From the NCBI GenBank assembly GCA_049724395.1, contig JAUGWO010000158.1, forward strand, positions 186,001-250,000: DNA of 64,000 nt. The letters run 5' to 3'. Source of the stretch: Spongospora subterranea f. sp. subterranea (lineage: Eukaryota; Endomyxa: Phytomyxea; Phytomyxea; Plasmodiophorida). Shown here one piece after another: positions 26,101 through 35,279 of the stretch (positions are counted from its first letter, which is position 1; every line of letters begins with the position of its first letter). The notes under the pieces were generated by a model. That model had not been told where the DNA came from. It worked only from the letters and a program-made list of their open reading frames with translations, and searched no databases. A program made the translations under genes and the position numbers.

Positions 26101-27698
26101 ACTCAGCTCGATTCCGAATAACACCTGAAGAAATACGGGATGCTGTACTTGCAATGGATTCTGAATTGTTAAATCAAAGCCATTTACAGAAATTAAAAAA
26201 CTGTGTCCCGACTCCTGAGGAAATAGAAACTGTAATTGGGTAATAGCATGTGACTATATAGGGCGATTGAACCATTTTACTTATAGGTTCGTTCGTATGA
26301 TGGCGACGTTTCGCAACTGGGCGGTACAGAGAAGTTTTTTCTGGCTTTATCTGATGTCCCAAATATCGAAAGTCGTGTCGACGTCTGGCTGTTTCAACAG
26401 AGTTTCGACGAATTATATTCAGAGGTTGCTGTGCGTGACGCTCATAGAAATTGCTGAGTTTGATTTGGGGACAATGTCAGGCCCAGCGTAAAATCTCCAC
26501 TGTGAAGGATTCATTACGAGATTTGGAGGGTTCAGAAATGTTCCAGCAGCTGTTGCGTCTTATTCTTGCTGTTGGAAATTTAATGAACGGAGGTACCCCC
26601 AAGGGCCAAGTACGTTAGACTGTTAATGCTGCCACGTCGCACATTTTTATGAATTTTAGGCATATGGCTTTAAATTGGCTACCTTGAAGCAGCTGGAGTC
26701 TACTAAGACGAATGACAATACCAGGAGCCTTCTTCAAGTCATTGTTCAACACGTCAATAAGCATGCTCCCGCAATACGCAATTTTACAAACGATTTTGCC
26801 AATCTCCAAGAGGTTCGTGTTCGGGCTTTAATGTTGTATCAAATTAATAACTCTGTAATAGGCAGCAAGAATAGAATGTGATCCCTGTTTAGCAGAAATC
26901 CGCAATATAGTCGGTTACATGAATAAAATCAAAAATCAGATCGCATCGTTTGATGACTCAAGGTCATCGATTGACAAATTCAAAAAAGTGATGTCCGCGT
27001 TTTACGACGAAAAGGCGGAGAAGGTTGTTTTATTTCTGCAGCACGCCAGATTTCGTTTAATCGTGGTTGATTAGGTCGCTGAGTTACAACGTGTGAGTGA
27101 TCAATTGCTAGTCGATGTCGATCGAATCTGTGCGGCATATGGAGAACCAAAGGGAAAAACAAAGTGGGAGAACTTGCTTAACATTTTTGCAGAGTTTTCA
27201 GAAATGTATTTGAAGGCAGAGAAGGGCTTGGAAAAATTGCGAGTAGAGGTATCTTTTTTATTCAAAATTTGCTACCTGGTATTTTTTAACTTTCCTCTAA
27301 GGCCGAAAAGGCGTTGATCAAAGAAGAAAAAGAGGCTCAGAGGCAAGCCAAAAGGGTATCTAAGCCTCTCATTGATCCAGCGGCTAGCAAAGGAGCGGCT
27401 GGAATGGTTGATGGTGTCTTTGACGCTCTCAAGGGGACAGCTGGATCAAAAAGTATTTTAGAGCAGTTAAAGGCAAGGAGAGCAGGTAACATTGTTCGCA
27501 GCATTGCCAAATCTTTTGATTAAAGCCCATTCAGGTGGTAACGTTTTACCTTCTCGTGAAAACGGCTTGTTAAATGAGCTCGACTCATCGTCAGTCGAAG
27601 AAACATCGTCGCAACCGCCTGTACCAGCAAAACCGTCAGGAAAGGGGTTTCCTCCCCCTCCCGTTGGCGATTTCCGTGCCATTTTGAAAAAAAAATAG
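23182..27698 (+). CDS. Diaphanous-type formin (GBD/FH3-FH1-FH2), about 20 exons
   Basis: Formins nucleate and elongate unbranched actin filaments under Rho-GTPase control. The start MGNEQGKPGG has Gly2 suited to N-myristoylation. The GBD/FH3 armadillo region follows (about 23460-24750: RKWIQEFVDAQGLRKLMQ, LIRRDF-like segment, GYLDIISHLR). A coiled coil comes next (24970-25170), then an FH1 of polyproline runs separated by Gly/Ala (25375-25610, binding profilin-actin). The FH2 domain starts at about 25650 (KLPANKLKNLHW) and includes VGNLMNGGTPKGQAYGFKL, the lasso-to-post core, and coiled segments to about 27250. The tail ends PPPPVGDFRAILKKK, with a basic DAD-like end but no clear DAD core. 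The domain order fits DRF formins. Introns are short throughout. It appears intact. Confidence 0.9.
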
Positions 27699-28105
27699 TT
27701 TCACATCGACAATTTCTTATTATCAGTTTTAGAAATAATCTACAAATACATATTTTATGAAATCTGAGTACTCAGCACAAGCTGTCCGCATTGAGGAGTG
27801 GTTTTCTGGCACCACGTCGTGCATTAGGCAAGCAAAACGAGAATTGCCACATTCATCCCACAGTAATGTAGGGCGGAAACAGAAAGACCTTTGGCAAATG
27901 GGCCCGGTTACGATTGGATTGCCATTTCGCAACCTGCAAGGATTAAATAATCAAGCTGATCCTGGCAATCGATTTCCTGCTAAACTAATTTCATCTTTTA
28001 TTTGAACAAATCATTTCTCCCCGTCGCTTCAGCCTCACGGGTGTCGCACCAGCGTGGTGTACAGTTAAAGCCCTCCAAAATCGATGATGAAGTGGCAAAG
28101 AATAA
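27699..28105. other. No recognised gene between formin and RNase H1
   Basis: An 82-codon frame on the plus strand (27757-28005) has no recognisable domain. The stretch separates the convergent formin and RNase H1 stops and may hold both 3' UTRs. Confidence 0.35.
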
Positions 28106-29435
28106 TTATGATTCTGGTAAGAGTGCTCCACGTTTTGCTAATACATCCGCAGCCTCATTTCCTAAGCAAAACATTACAGCGAATTACCCATGTAATGATA
28201 AAACCCACCGGCCAATCCACTATGTGCAGGGACATACTGAAAGCGGATTTGGACACCACGAGATTTTAGATTATTCATTTCGTGATAAATAGACTTCATT
28301 AGGTCAAGATTGACATAATTTTTCTGGCTGGACTCCGGTTGATTGAACCATGAGATTATCCTACACCGGATAATCAATCTTACTGATGCAGAAACTGACA
28401 TTGATTAACAAACCAGTCTGTCGACGCGTTTATGGTATACTGGGAATCCGATCTTATCCCTCAACTATACGTTCCCTTGAGCAAACGACGCTTTTAAGTA
28501 CATGTAGCACGGCACTTAACTCAGCTCGTTGATTCGTCTGACGAGGCCCGCAAAGGCGACGACACACGTTCCTGAATTCAACGTTTATAAATCTGTTATC
28601 TTAAAAAACGATCTGATACCTGATGTCGTTGGGACCATAGAATGCACCATAACCAGCTCGTGCTTCATGTTTTCCGTTTGCTAAACATGAACCGTCCGTA
28701 TACACAATCAAATGATCTTCGTTGCCACTGCTAGCTAAAACACTTTTACAATGGTGTACCAATGACCCATTAAATGCTCACCAGACGCAAAAAGACTCGA
28801 CGGTGCAAAGAAACTAGTTTTTGCCAGATCATTTAAACTTTCCACCCTTGAGGGCATTGCTTTGCTAGTATTGCTGATGCCCGATTCAAGGTAACAACGA
28901 GCTTCCTCAACAGTAGAAAACGACTTATATTTGGCACCGTGAAAAGATAACACTTGTTGTGAGCATTCCTGCCACGAATAAAAGAGGCCCGTCTTTCGGC
29001 CGCTACGAACAGCGTATACCTAATACGCGTTGATTTAGAGAGAATATCGACATCTAGACCTATAGACCTTGCTTGAAGGCGCCATTGCTGGGTCTGATCG
29101 CGTGTCAAATAATCCGTGGGAATCTACATTCAGATGATTTTGCCTGACAATGCTCTCTACATATAAACACACGTTGGCGACGACGATGCATCACTTCAAC
29201 ATGTCATTCTTACGAGGAACAGAGGAATCTGACTCAAGGTAAGAATGAGCTTCTGCAACAGTAGAAAACGATTTGAATACAGCGCCTCGAAACGATTTTA
29301 CTTGCGCTGAACACTCATCCCATGAATGAAAGAGGCCCGTACGCCGTCCGTTCCGAACGGCGTATACCTGAATTGGGGTCCAGTAAAGAGCCAGGTTCGC
29401 TGTCACACGATCAAGCAGACCTTCGCCGGTGCCAT
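28106..29435 (-). CDS. Ribonuclease H1 with two tandem hybrid-binding domains
   Basis: RNase H1 removes RNA from RNA/DNA hybrids. Exon 1 is only MAPAK (29435-29421). It splices in phase 0 to the first hybrid-binding domain (HBD), VYAVRNGRRTGLFHSWDECS then FKSFSTVAEAHSYLE. A second HBD follows (about 29020-28875): VYAVRSGRKTGLFYSWQECS, FSTVEEARCYLE. The catalytic domain has VYTDGSCLANGK (first Asp), RQTNQRAELSAVLH (Glu), SDSQYTINASTDWF (second Asp) and YVPAHSGLAGNEAADVLA (His and last Asp), so all catalytic residues are present. The protein ends GALLPES, with the stop at 28106-28108. Budding yeast RNH1 also has two HBDs, while animals have one. Introns are 45-60 nt. It is probably functional. 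Confidence 0.9.
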
Positions 29436-29533
29436 CGATATGACGATTCGAGGTTTCAACCGATGTCGAGCTGCACCAGCAGCGAGCATTAATGAATGAC
29501 CTATTGACCCGCTTAGACCACGGAGTTAATCGT

Positions 29534-29556
29534 ACAGGGCGCGTCTGGTAACCACG
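29534..29556 (+). repeat. Left terminal inverted repeat of the Harbinger element
   Basis: The 16-mer GCGTCTGGTAACCACG at 29541-29556 is preceded by ACAGGGC. It pairs with 32126-32141. The following 150 bp carry several AACGCCGTTA-like decamers. Confidence 0.85.
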
Positions 29557-29769
29557 CTAACGGAGCTTGTAACGCCGTTACGGTGTCCAAAACGCCGTTA
29601 TGACGTTACAAAATAAAATCCGTGGCGTCTGGCAACAAACGGAGTTATTTTTCGTAACGCCGTTAGGGCCCTTGTAACGCCATTTTGAAAATGGAGCTCT
29701 GAGCTCCGTTTGGGCGCCGTTTTCAAATTGTCGGAATTCTGCGTGGTGTATTAAGCATCAATTTATATC

Positions 29770-31028
29770 ATGTCTTCTCCTGTTGACGTCGTGTTGCTTT
29801 TGATATGCTTGTGGTACTCTGTGACCTTTTGTATGAAAGAACCTTGCAGGGCATCGTCCTTGTCAGGCGACGCCTGGATGAAAGAGCTTCTGCATGGAAA
29901 TAGACGAAGGTTTCGCGAAAACATGCGAATGGAACGGGAAACTTTTGAACATCTCAAAAATGTTTTGCTTATACAAGACCTCATTCATCCCAGCAGATAC
30001 GTCGATGTTGACGAGAAGCTGGCGATCTTCTTATTTATTGTTGGCCAAAGAGCATCAAACCGCCAAACCCAAGAGCGCTTCCAACGTAGTGGTTGGACAA
30101 TCACAAAGTCGGTAGTGCGAATGTTTCAAATGACTCTGTTAACATTATCGTCACCAGGTGCTTCAATGACGTGTTGATTGCGCTTGTTGGGCTGGCCAAA
30201 ACCAACATCAAATTGCCAGACCACACTGTAATTCCCTCAGAGATTTTAGCTGACGGAAAAATGTATCCCTGGTTCAAGGATTGCATCGGTGCTTTTGATG
30301 GCACACACATTCCAGCAACACCTCCGTCAGGACACTCAAAACCGTTCCGCAATCGAAAAGGATTTTACAGCCAGAATGTTCTTGCTGCCTGCTCTTTCGA
30401 TATGCGATTTACGTACATTCTAGCTGGATGGGAAGGCTCAGCAGCTGATGCAGGCGTTTTGTCAAACGCCATGTTACGTGGTTTCGAAATCCCACCTGGA
30501 AAGTATTACCTTGGAGATGCAGGATATGCTTTGCGACCATACTGCATGACGCCATACCGAGGGGTTAGGTATCACTTACGTGAGTGGGCTCAAGGAAATC
30601 TACGACCGCAAACTATGAAGGAGCTCTTTAATCTAAGACATGCACAGCTGCGCAACGTAGTCGAAAGAATTTTCGGCGTGTTGAAGAAAAGGTTCCCCAT
30701 TTTTTGTGTTGCGCTGGAGTACCCTTTTCCAACGCAGGTATGTTATACCTGTATGATAAATTGAACGCTCAGATCTGTGCAGGTCAAGTTGATATACGCA
30801 CTCTGCTCGCTACATAACCTCATTTAATCGCATGAGAAGTATGATCATTTCGAGGATGAATATCTTAGAGACCGCAGGCGCGCTGATCGCCAGCAAGGAA
30901 TCATAAGGCCAAGTCAACAGCAGCACCCAGTGCAATTTGAACATGGAGCGATGGCTGATAAACGGGACGAGATTGCCCGACTGATGTGGGCAGGGTACTG
31001 CGAATATTTACAGAACCAATCGGCTTGA
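29770..31028 (+). CDS. Harbinger (DDE_Tnp_4) transposase with one in-frame stop
   Basis: The start MSSPVDVVLL is followed by the helix-rich N-terminus with FQRSGWTITK. A 50-nt intron with donor GTCGGT then joins in phase to CFNDVLIALVG. The catalytic core has IGAFDGTHIPA (D1), YYLGDAGYALRPYC (D2) and LRNVVERIFGVLKKRFP (E). A second intron (about 30738-30782) leads to VKLIYALCSLHNLI. There a TAA (about 30826) interrupts the frame, which then continues SHEKYDHFEDEYLRDRRR to a TGA at 31026-31028. The family protein normally continues past HNxI, so the TAA looks like a single-base nonsense change. All three catalytic residues remain. Confidence 0.85.
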
Positions 31029-31039
31029 AAATAAATGTA

Positions 31040-31997
31040 TTACATGTTTTTTGACAGTTGCTGTTGCACCCAGCTATCCCTAATTGTGGCGTCTTTCAAC
31101 GAGCAAAATATTGTGGCTTTGAAGGGCATAGATAAAATATCAATCATTGTTGTTATTTCTGGCAGCGACAATGAGGCCTTACATTCTTGCGTCAAAATAG
31201 TAACCGCCCTTTCAACAGCAAGTTCTGGACCAAGGGCAACAGCTGGTAAAGCAGGTTGTTGCTTTTGGTTCATGTTATATTCCACAAATAGTCTCATTGA
31301 TTCGGCTAGCATATGACCAGCCGATCGATTTCGACGCGGCGTATTGTCAGAGCAAGGAGGTGGAGAGCCGCCGGTTGCTGACACTCGTTTGCGTTTTTTG
31401 ACGCCCGGCGATGCGTTTGACTGCAATGATTGCGACTCCGATTGTGAAGGTTCAGGATCCTCGAACTCCTGAAGGGCTCGAGTAAACTCACCTGTAGCAA
31501 TGGCCCCATCGAATAGACAGGATAACCGATCGAAAAGAGGAAACGGTTTCCCCCGAAACTTCTTTAAAGCCTTGTTAGACTGAGTTCATTGCATATGAGA
31601 TTTCAAGAAATAGTTTTCTGGGTTCAGAAATATACCTCAATTAATCGGTCCCAGACTTCGTCGGGCGCCGTAGGGGTCTCTATCTCAGGATCCCATCCGA
31701 ACCCGGAATTCTCTTTTATCGTTTTGAAAAGTTCAAAATCTTTCTTCAGCTATAACAAGAGTAAACAAATTATATCTCTGCAACTTTTGAACCTACGGAA
31801 TCAACCCGGTGCTTTAACTGGGATTTTTCAAAACCTGGGTATAAAGCAGCAAATTGTAAGCTCACTGCCACCCAGGCTTCCTTTTTCCATCCAGAGTCTG
31901 CCCGCTTGCCGATGTCCGACTGCGTCTGCAGCAACTCTATCAGGAACGTGTCCTTCGCTTCATCCCAGACAGCGCGAGTATTATCTTTTTTCGCCAT
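31040..31997 (-). CDS. Myb/SANT-like DNA-binding protein of the Harbinger element, three exons
   Basis: Harbinger elements carry a Myb-like protein that imports the transposase and binds element ends. Exon 1 (31997-about 31795) encodes the tryptophan-spaced Myb/SANT fold: RAVWDEAKDTFLIELLQTQ, SGWKKEAWVAVSLQF and LKHRVDSV. Exon 2 (about 31750-31640) encodes LKKDFELFKTIKENSGFGWD and PDEVWDRLIE. Exon 3 encodes FRGKPFPLFDRLSCLFDGAI followed by a Ser-rich linker, a basic patch KKRKRV and a helical C-terminus. The frame is clean, so this gene looks intact. It converges with the transposase; the stops are about 11 nt apart. Confidence 0.82.
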
Positions 31998-32125
31998 GAT
32001 TCTGTGCGAGGGTACCGGTGTTCAAGACTGTCTGGTAACTCCGCGTAATTGTACCGCCGTTAGGACATACCGCCGTTAGAGTAAATTCGCCAAACGGCGA
32101 TACGCCCTAACGGCGTTTTCAACCC

Positions 32126-32146
32126 CGTGGTTACCAGACGCACTGT
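32126..32146 (-). repeat. Right terminal inverted repeat of the Harbinger element
   Basis: This is the reverse complement of the left terminus (the same 16-mer at 32126-32141 then CACTGT). The preceding 100 bp hold CCGCCGTTAG, AACGGCG and CTAACGGCG motifs mirroring the left subterminal zone. Confidence 0.85.
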
Positions 32147-32166
32147 AAACCTACCGCATAGTGGAT

Positions 32167-32716
32167 TTAGGAGTTGTGAGTTACGGTCATTAATTGCATC
32201 ACACAGTTGGCATAAAACGGAGTTTTGGTTTTATAGGAAAATTTCACGGAGAAATGGGCTATTCGTAATATATTACGAATATCTGACCAGGCTTTTTTTA
32301 TGTCAATTTCGGCTCGATCGTCGCTTGCCTTCACATGGGTGGGCATTTTTGAGTCGCTCACGATGCATTGATGCAATCGTATGATCTGGATGACGCTTGA
32401 GAAATTTTTCCAGAAATTGAATGCACTCGTCCCGTTTTCCTTTTGGCCACTCCGAAGCAGGGATGTGAGTATCGACACCAAATGAATGATAAACAACAAT
32501 TGGCTCGTTCCCAATCAACAAGTTCATCAATTTCCAAAACCATGTTTTCATCGTTGCATCCCGTCCGCCAGTCATTGACATCAACAGCAGGCGATGTTGA
32601 CTGCTTCTGCCGAGGTTGTCTCCGAACCTCACGATGCTCGTCCGATATCGAGTATTTTCTTCTAGTGCGGGTAGTATCTCGTGCTGTTGCCAGTTTCTTT
32701 CGCTGGTGAAAAGCCA
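32167..32716 (-). pseudogene. Downstream remnant of the nuclease element
   Basis: The minus strand has three overlapping open frames (for example 32761-32303 with EPIVVYHSFGVDTHIPASEW, and 32514-32167). None is convincingly continuous with the YqaJ-type domain because the inverted duplication (32718-33672) lies between. By position it should be the 3' part of the same gene. No domain was recognised. Confidence 0.35.
32264..32284. repeat. Left copy of a 21-bp palindrome-containing direct repeat
   Basis: The 21-mer CGTAATATATTACGAATATCT lies inside the perfect 20-bp palindrome at 32261-32280. The identical 21-mer occurs in the same orientation at 35165-35185, so the two copies bracket the transposase/nuclease element. 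Confidence 0.8.
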
Positions 32717-32717
32717 C

Positions 32718-33672
32718 CAAGTCCAACGCAACCAATACGATATTCCACCCTGATGATCCAACCATCGTCAAGGCTCCTGCGAGAATAGCGATTGAAGATG
32801 CCGTTTTCGGCATGTTTTATCCTTTAACAGCTGGGCAGCGATGCTCCGACTGGTTTCAACAACGGAGCTTCCGTTGCACTGCGACTATGGCTGCATACAT
32901 AATCAAGTTTCATCCGGCTGCTCAAAGGTTCCTTGTGCGCGCAGGCGTTGACGACGTTATGAACCCTCCTGATTTTGCTTTGGTGATGAGTTTGTTTGTA
33001 AAATTATGGTTTCATCGCCATTCTTCCACCGACAGTATGCGACGAGGGACCAAGAATGAAATTCGCATCTTTGAGGCCATCTCCGACCTCGACATTATTG
33101 AACACACAGCTCCGAAGCGATTTCGTATGAAGTTCGCAGCGTCGACACTGGAATCAACGATAGTACTCTTGAATTCAACCACACAGGGAACCTGGGTTCC
33201 ATTCACCGATATTATTGCAATAGCGTCGGGAGAAGCTGCCGCCCACTCCAGCGTGTGATGCCGAATTAATCCAACTTCAGAAATGTGTTCAATAATGTCG
33301 AGGTCGGAGAAGGCCTCAAAGATGCGAATTTCATTCTTGGTCCCTCGTCGCATACTGTCGGTGGAAGAATGGCGATGAAACCATAACTTTACAAACAAAC
33401 TCATCACCAAAGCAACATCAGGAGGGTTCATAACGTCGTCAACGCCTGCGCGCACAAGGAACCTTTGAGCAGCCGGATGAAACTTGATTATGTATGCAGC
33501 CATAGTCGCAGTGCAACGAAAGCTCCGTTGTTGGAACCAGTCGGAGCATCGCTGCCCAGCTGTTAAAGGATAAAACATGCCGAAAACGGCATCTTCAATC
33601 GCCATTCTCGCAGGAGCCTTGACGATGGTTGGATCATCAGGGTAGAATATCGTATTGGTTGCGTTGGACTTG
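32718..33672. repeat. 388-bp inverted duplication with 178-bp spacer
   Basis: Left arm 32718-33105 and right arm 33284-33672 are reverse complements with only a handful of differences. For example, GATTTTGCTTTGG occurs in one and GATGTTGCTTTGG in the other. Both arms encode the same protein segment (GMFYPLTAGQRCSDWFQQRS onward) on opposite strands. The spacer 33106-33283 carries the nuclease active-site codons on the minus strand. It would fold into a long hairpin. Confidence 0.92.
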
Positions 33673-33695
33673 GATGATGGATGATACACGGCCAT
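33110..33695 (-). pseudogene. YqaJ/PD-(D/E)XK nuclease domain, truncated by inverted duplication
   Basis: The minus strand encodes an N-terminal segment starting MAVYHPSSKSNAT. Then come a GMFYPL...W region, RRGTKNEIRIFEAFSDLDII and EWAAASPDAIAII, and the active-site strand VPCVVEFKS. A G-xx-xE helix, SPDA and ExK correspond to the YqaJ-type exonuclease/recombinase layout (PD...ExK). Just after the active site, at about 33110, the frame enters the other arm of the inverted repeat and reads 29 antisense codons before stopping. The gene is therefore broken. It lies directly downstream of the piggyBac-like transposase on the same strand and may be part of the same polyprotein or operon-like element. 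Confidence 0.6.
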
Positions 33696-33725
33696 CCATT
33701 TATGGAGAAAAGACGGAATGCTTGG

Positions 33726-35132
33726 CTAAGAGATATAAAACCTCAAGTCTTTGCAGGCTTTCTGATCGCCATGCACTCGAACCGCAATTGCATACAGTTG
33801 CATTGGAGCAGCGTTCGACTGACCCGACACCTTGACCTTTTTCGACGCTGCGAGTACCTCTTGCCCTAGTGATGGACCATCTGGCATCACCCAGTGTTCC
33901 GAATGCATTCTGACCTCACTGTCGAAGTCAGTACTGAACAGACCAGGTATGTCTTGGTCTGATTCGTCCAGCTCTTGTCCATCACTATCCAGGTCTTCAT
34001 CACTGTTGTGGATGTTGTCGATGACATAACTATGCCGCCTGGCCTTGTTATAGGTAGCAGCAGCCTTCGAGGCCTGGAGTTGGAATTCTGAACAATATGG
34101 GTGGTAGTTCATGAGATGTTGGGGCATGATAAACGCGCAGCCTAAGCCCCGTTCCACCGTTATCATGATTATGTCACGGTTCCGTATCCCCGATCTTGAG
34201 TGACTCCACAGCATCTCAGAGAGACACCATGATGGTCTGTCAGGCGTTTGAAAAGGTAATCCACTGACTCTTCTTGCTTCGCTCCTCTGACACGTAACTT
34301 GCTCGCAAATACAATTCTGGTCTGGCTGTCTGCCAGAACATCAGCTGTGTGGCCTTCTTTGCCAGCCTTCCTCTGGCTTAGAGTCTTGACTTGAACATCT
34401 TGTGCTCTTGAACTGATCAAGTCGTCGTCCACTACAAACCATGCGTTGTCGGCGTCCACGATGAGGCGACGGCTCTCCTCCTACAGGACTCTTTCAAGTT
34501 CCATGAAATTTAGGCGTGTGGTCGCCTTGCGCATCCCAACCACATGTCCACGACCCGACACGACCTAAAGCTGAATATGCTCGGGTGCTGCTCAGCAACT
34601 CCTTCATCCGGTCATAATCCAGAACTGAAAGTTTCAGACCATCAATGATCTCATATTTCTGTTCAGGAGATCCCTTGAACGTTGACAGGACAAGCATGGT
34701 TGCGATCAAACGAATATACTCTGCACTGTTCGTGTGTTGAACATTATCCGGCATTGCCGAATTGCAAAGCGACACTAATCTATGCACCGCGGGTTCGATT
34801 AACATCATCACCATCTCGGCGCGAGACGGCTCGACTCGTCGGCCGGCTAGATTGCGGGATACTCGCTCGGGCCCACCTGCTGAATCAATAAAATGATCTT
34901 CATCAACGATTTCCCATGTTGGGATATCCACCCTAGTCCAACCGGAGGAAACATTTATACGCTTCTCTACTGCTTTCACCACCATGCAAGCGAAGATCCA
35001 CCGACAATGAGAACAGTGGCAATGCGCCGCAGGTATTTTTATTGACACTCTGTTGAACATGACTAGTGTACCTATGGATGATAGGATCCCGATAAACAGA
35101 GTCATTTGGATGACCCGTTGGGAAGCCAGCAA
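33726..35132 (-). pseudogene. PiggyBac-like (DDE_Tnp_1_7-related) transposase, decayed
   Basis: In minus-strand order: AEMVMMLIEPAVHRLV, YIRLIATMLVLSTFKGSPEQ, LSVLDYDRMKELLSSTRAYS. After a frameshift near 34535 comes LNFMELERVL, a TAG, then EESRRLIVDADNAWFVVDDD (first acidic motif) and DVQVKTLSQRKAGKEGHTAD. These are followed by SKLRVRGAKQEESVDYLFKR, VTQDRGYG (second Asp) and a tail rich in acidic residues. The D(D/E)D-L...S-R and TxDRGYG pattern fits IS4/piggyBac-type transposases. At least one frameshift and one stop are present. The C-terminal acidic linker runs towards the nuclease gene. Confidence 0.6.
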
Positions 35133-35164
35133 AATCCAAAATCGCCCTTTTCAGTGACGATAAT

Positions 35165-35185
35165 CGTAATATATTACGAATATCT
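35165..35185. repeat. Right copy of the 21-bp direct repeat
   Basis: Identical to 32264-32284 over 21 bp. The surrounding palindrome is 16 bp here, TCGTAATATATTACGA. It marks the 5' side of the transposase coding remnants. Confidence 0.8.
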
Positions 35186-35279
35186 CCCGAATCGCGCAAA
35201 AACCGAAAAAGTCCGTCTGGGTGATACGAATAGCCGTGGTCTAGGGATATGCCGCAAAGTGCGCAGTCGAATTGCCGGA

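Larger units (their letters stand above)
29534..32146. mobile_element. PIF/Harbinger DNA transposon, two convergent genes
   Basis: This is a 2.6-kb element bounded by inverted termini. The left end is ACAGGGC then GCGTCTGGTAACCACG (29534-29556). The right end, read on the minus strand, is ACAGT then the same 16-mer (32146-32126). It carries the two proteins typical of Harbinger: a DDE transposase (+) and a Myb/SANT-like DNA-binding protein (-), arranged tail to tail. Both subterminal zones carry many copies of AACGCCGTTA or its complement, likely binding sites for the Myb-like protein. A clean 3-bp TWA target duplication was not obvious. The element is almost complete, but the transposase has an in-frame stop. 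Confidence 0.85.

Noticed and set aside
28002-28292. Plus-strand 96-codon frame after the formin gene
   Set aside because: It overlaps the last RNase H1 exons on the minus strand, which carry the PAHSGLAG and EAADVLA motifs.
32812-33258. Plus-strand 148-codon open frame as a separate gene
   Set aside because: It is the inverted duplicate of the minus-strand nuclease segment and loses similarity at the arm boundary (about 33105).
34780-34800. tRNA B-box-like GGTTCGATT
   Set aside because: No A-box or cloverleaf could be drawn around it; it lies in transposase coding remnants.
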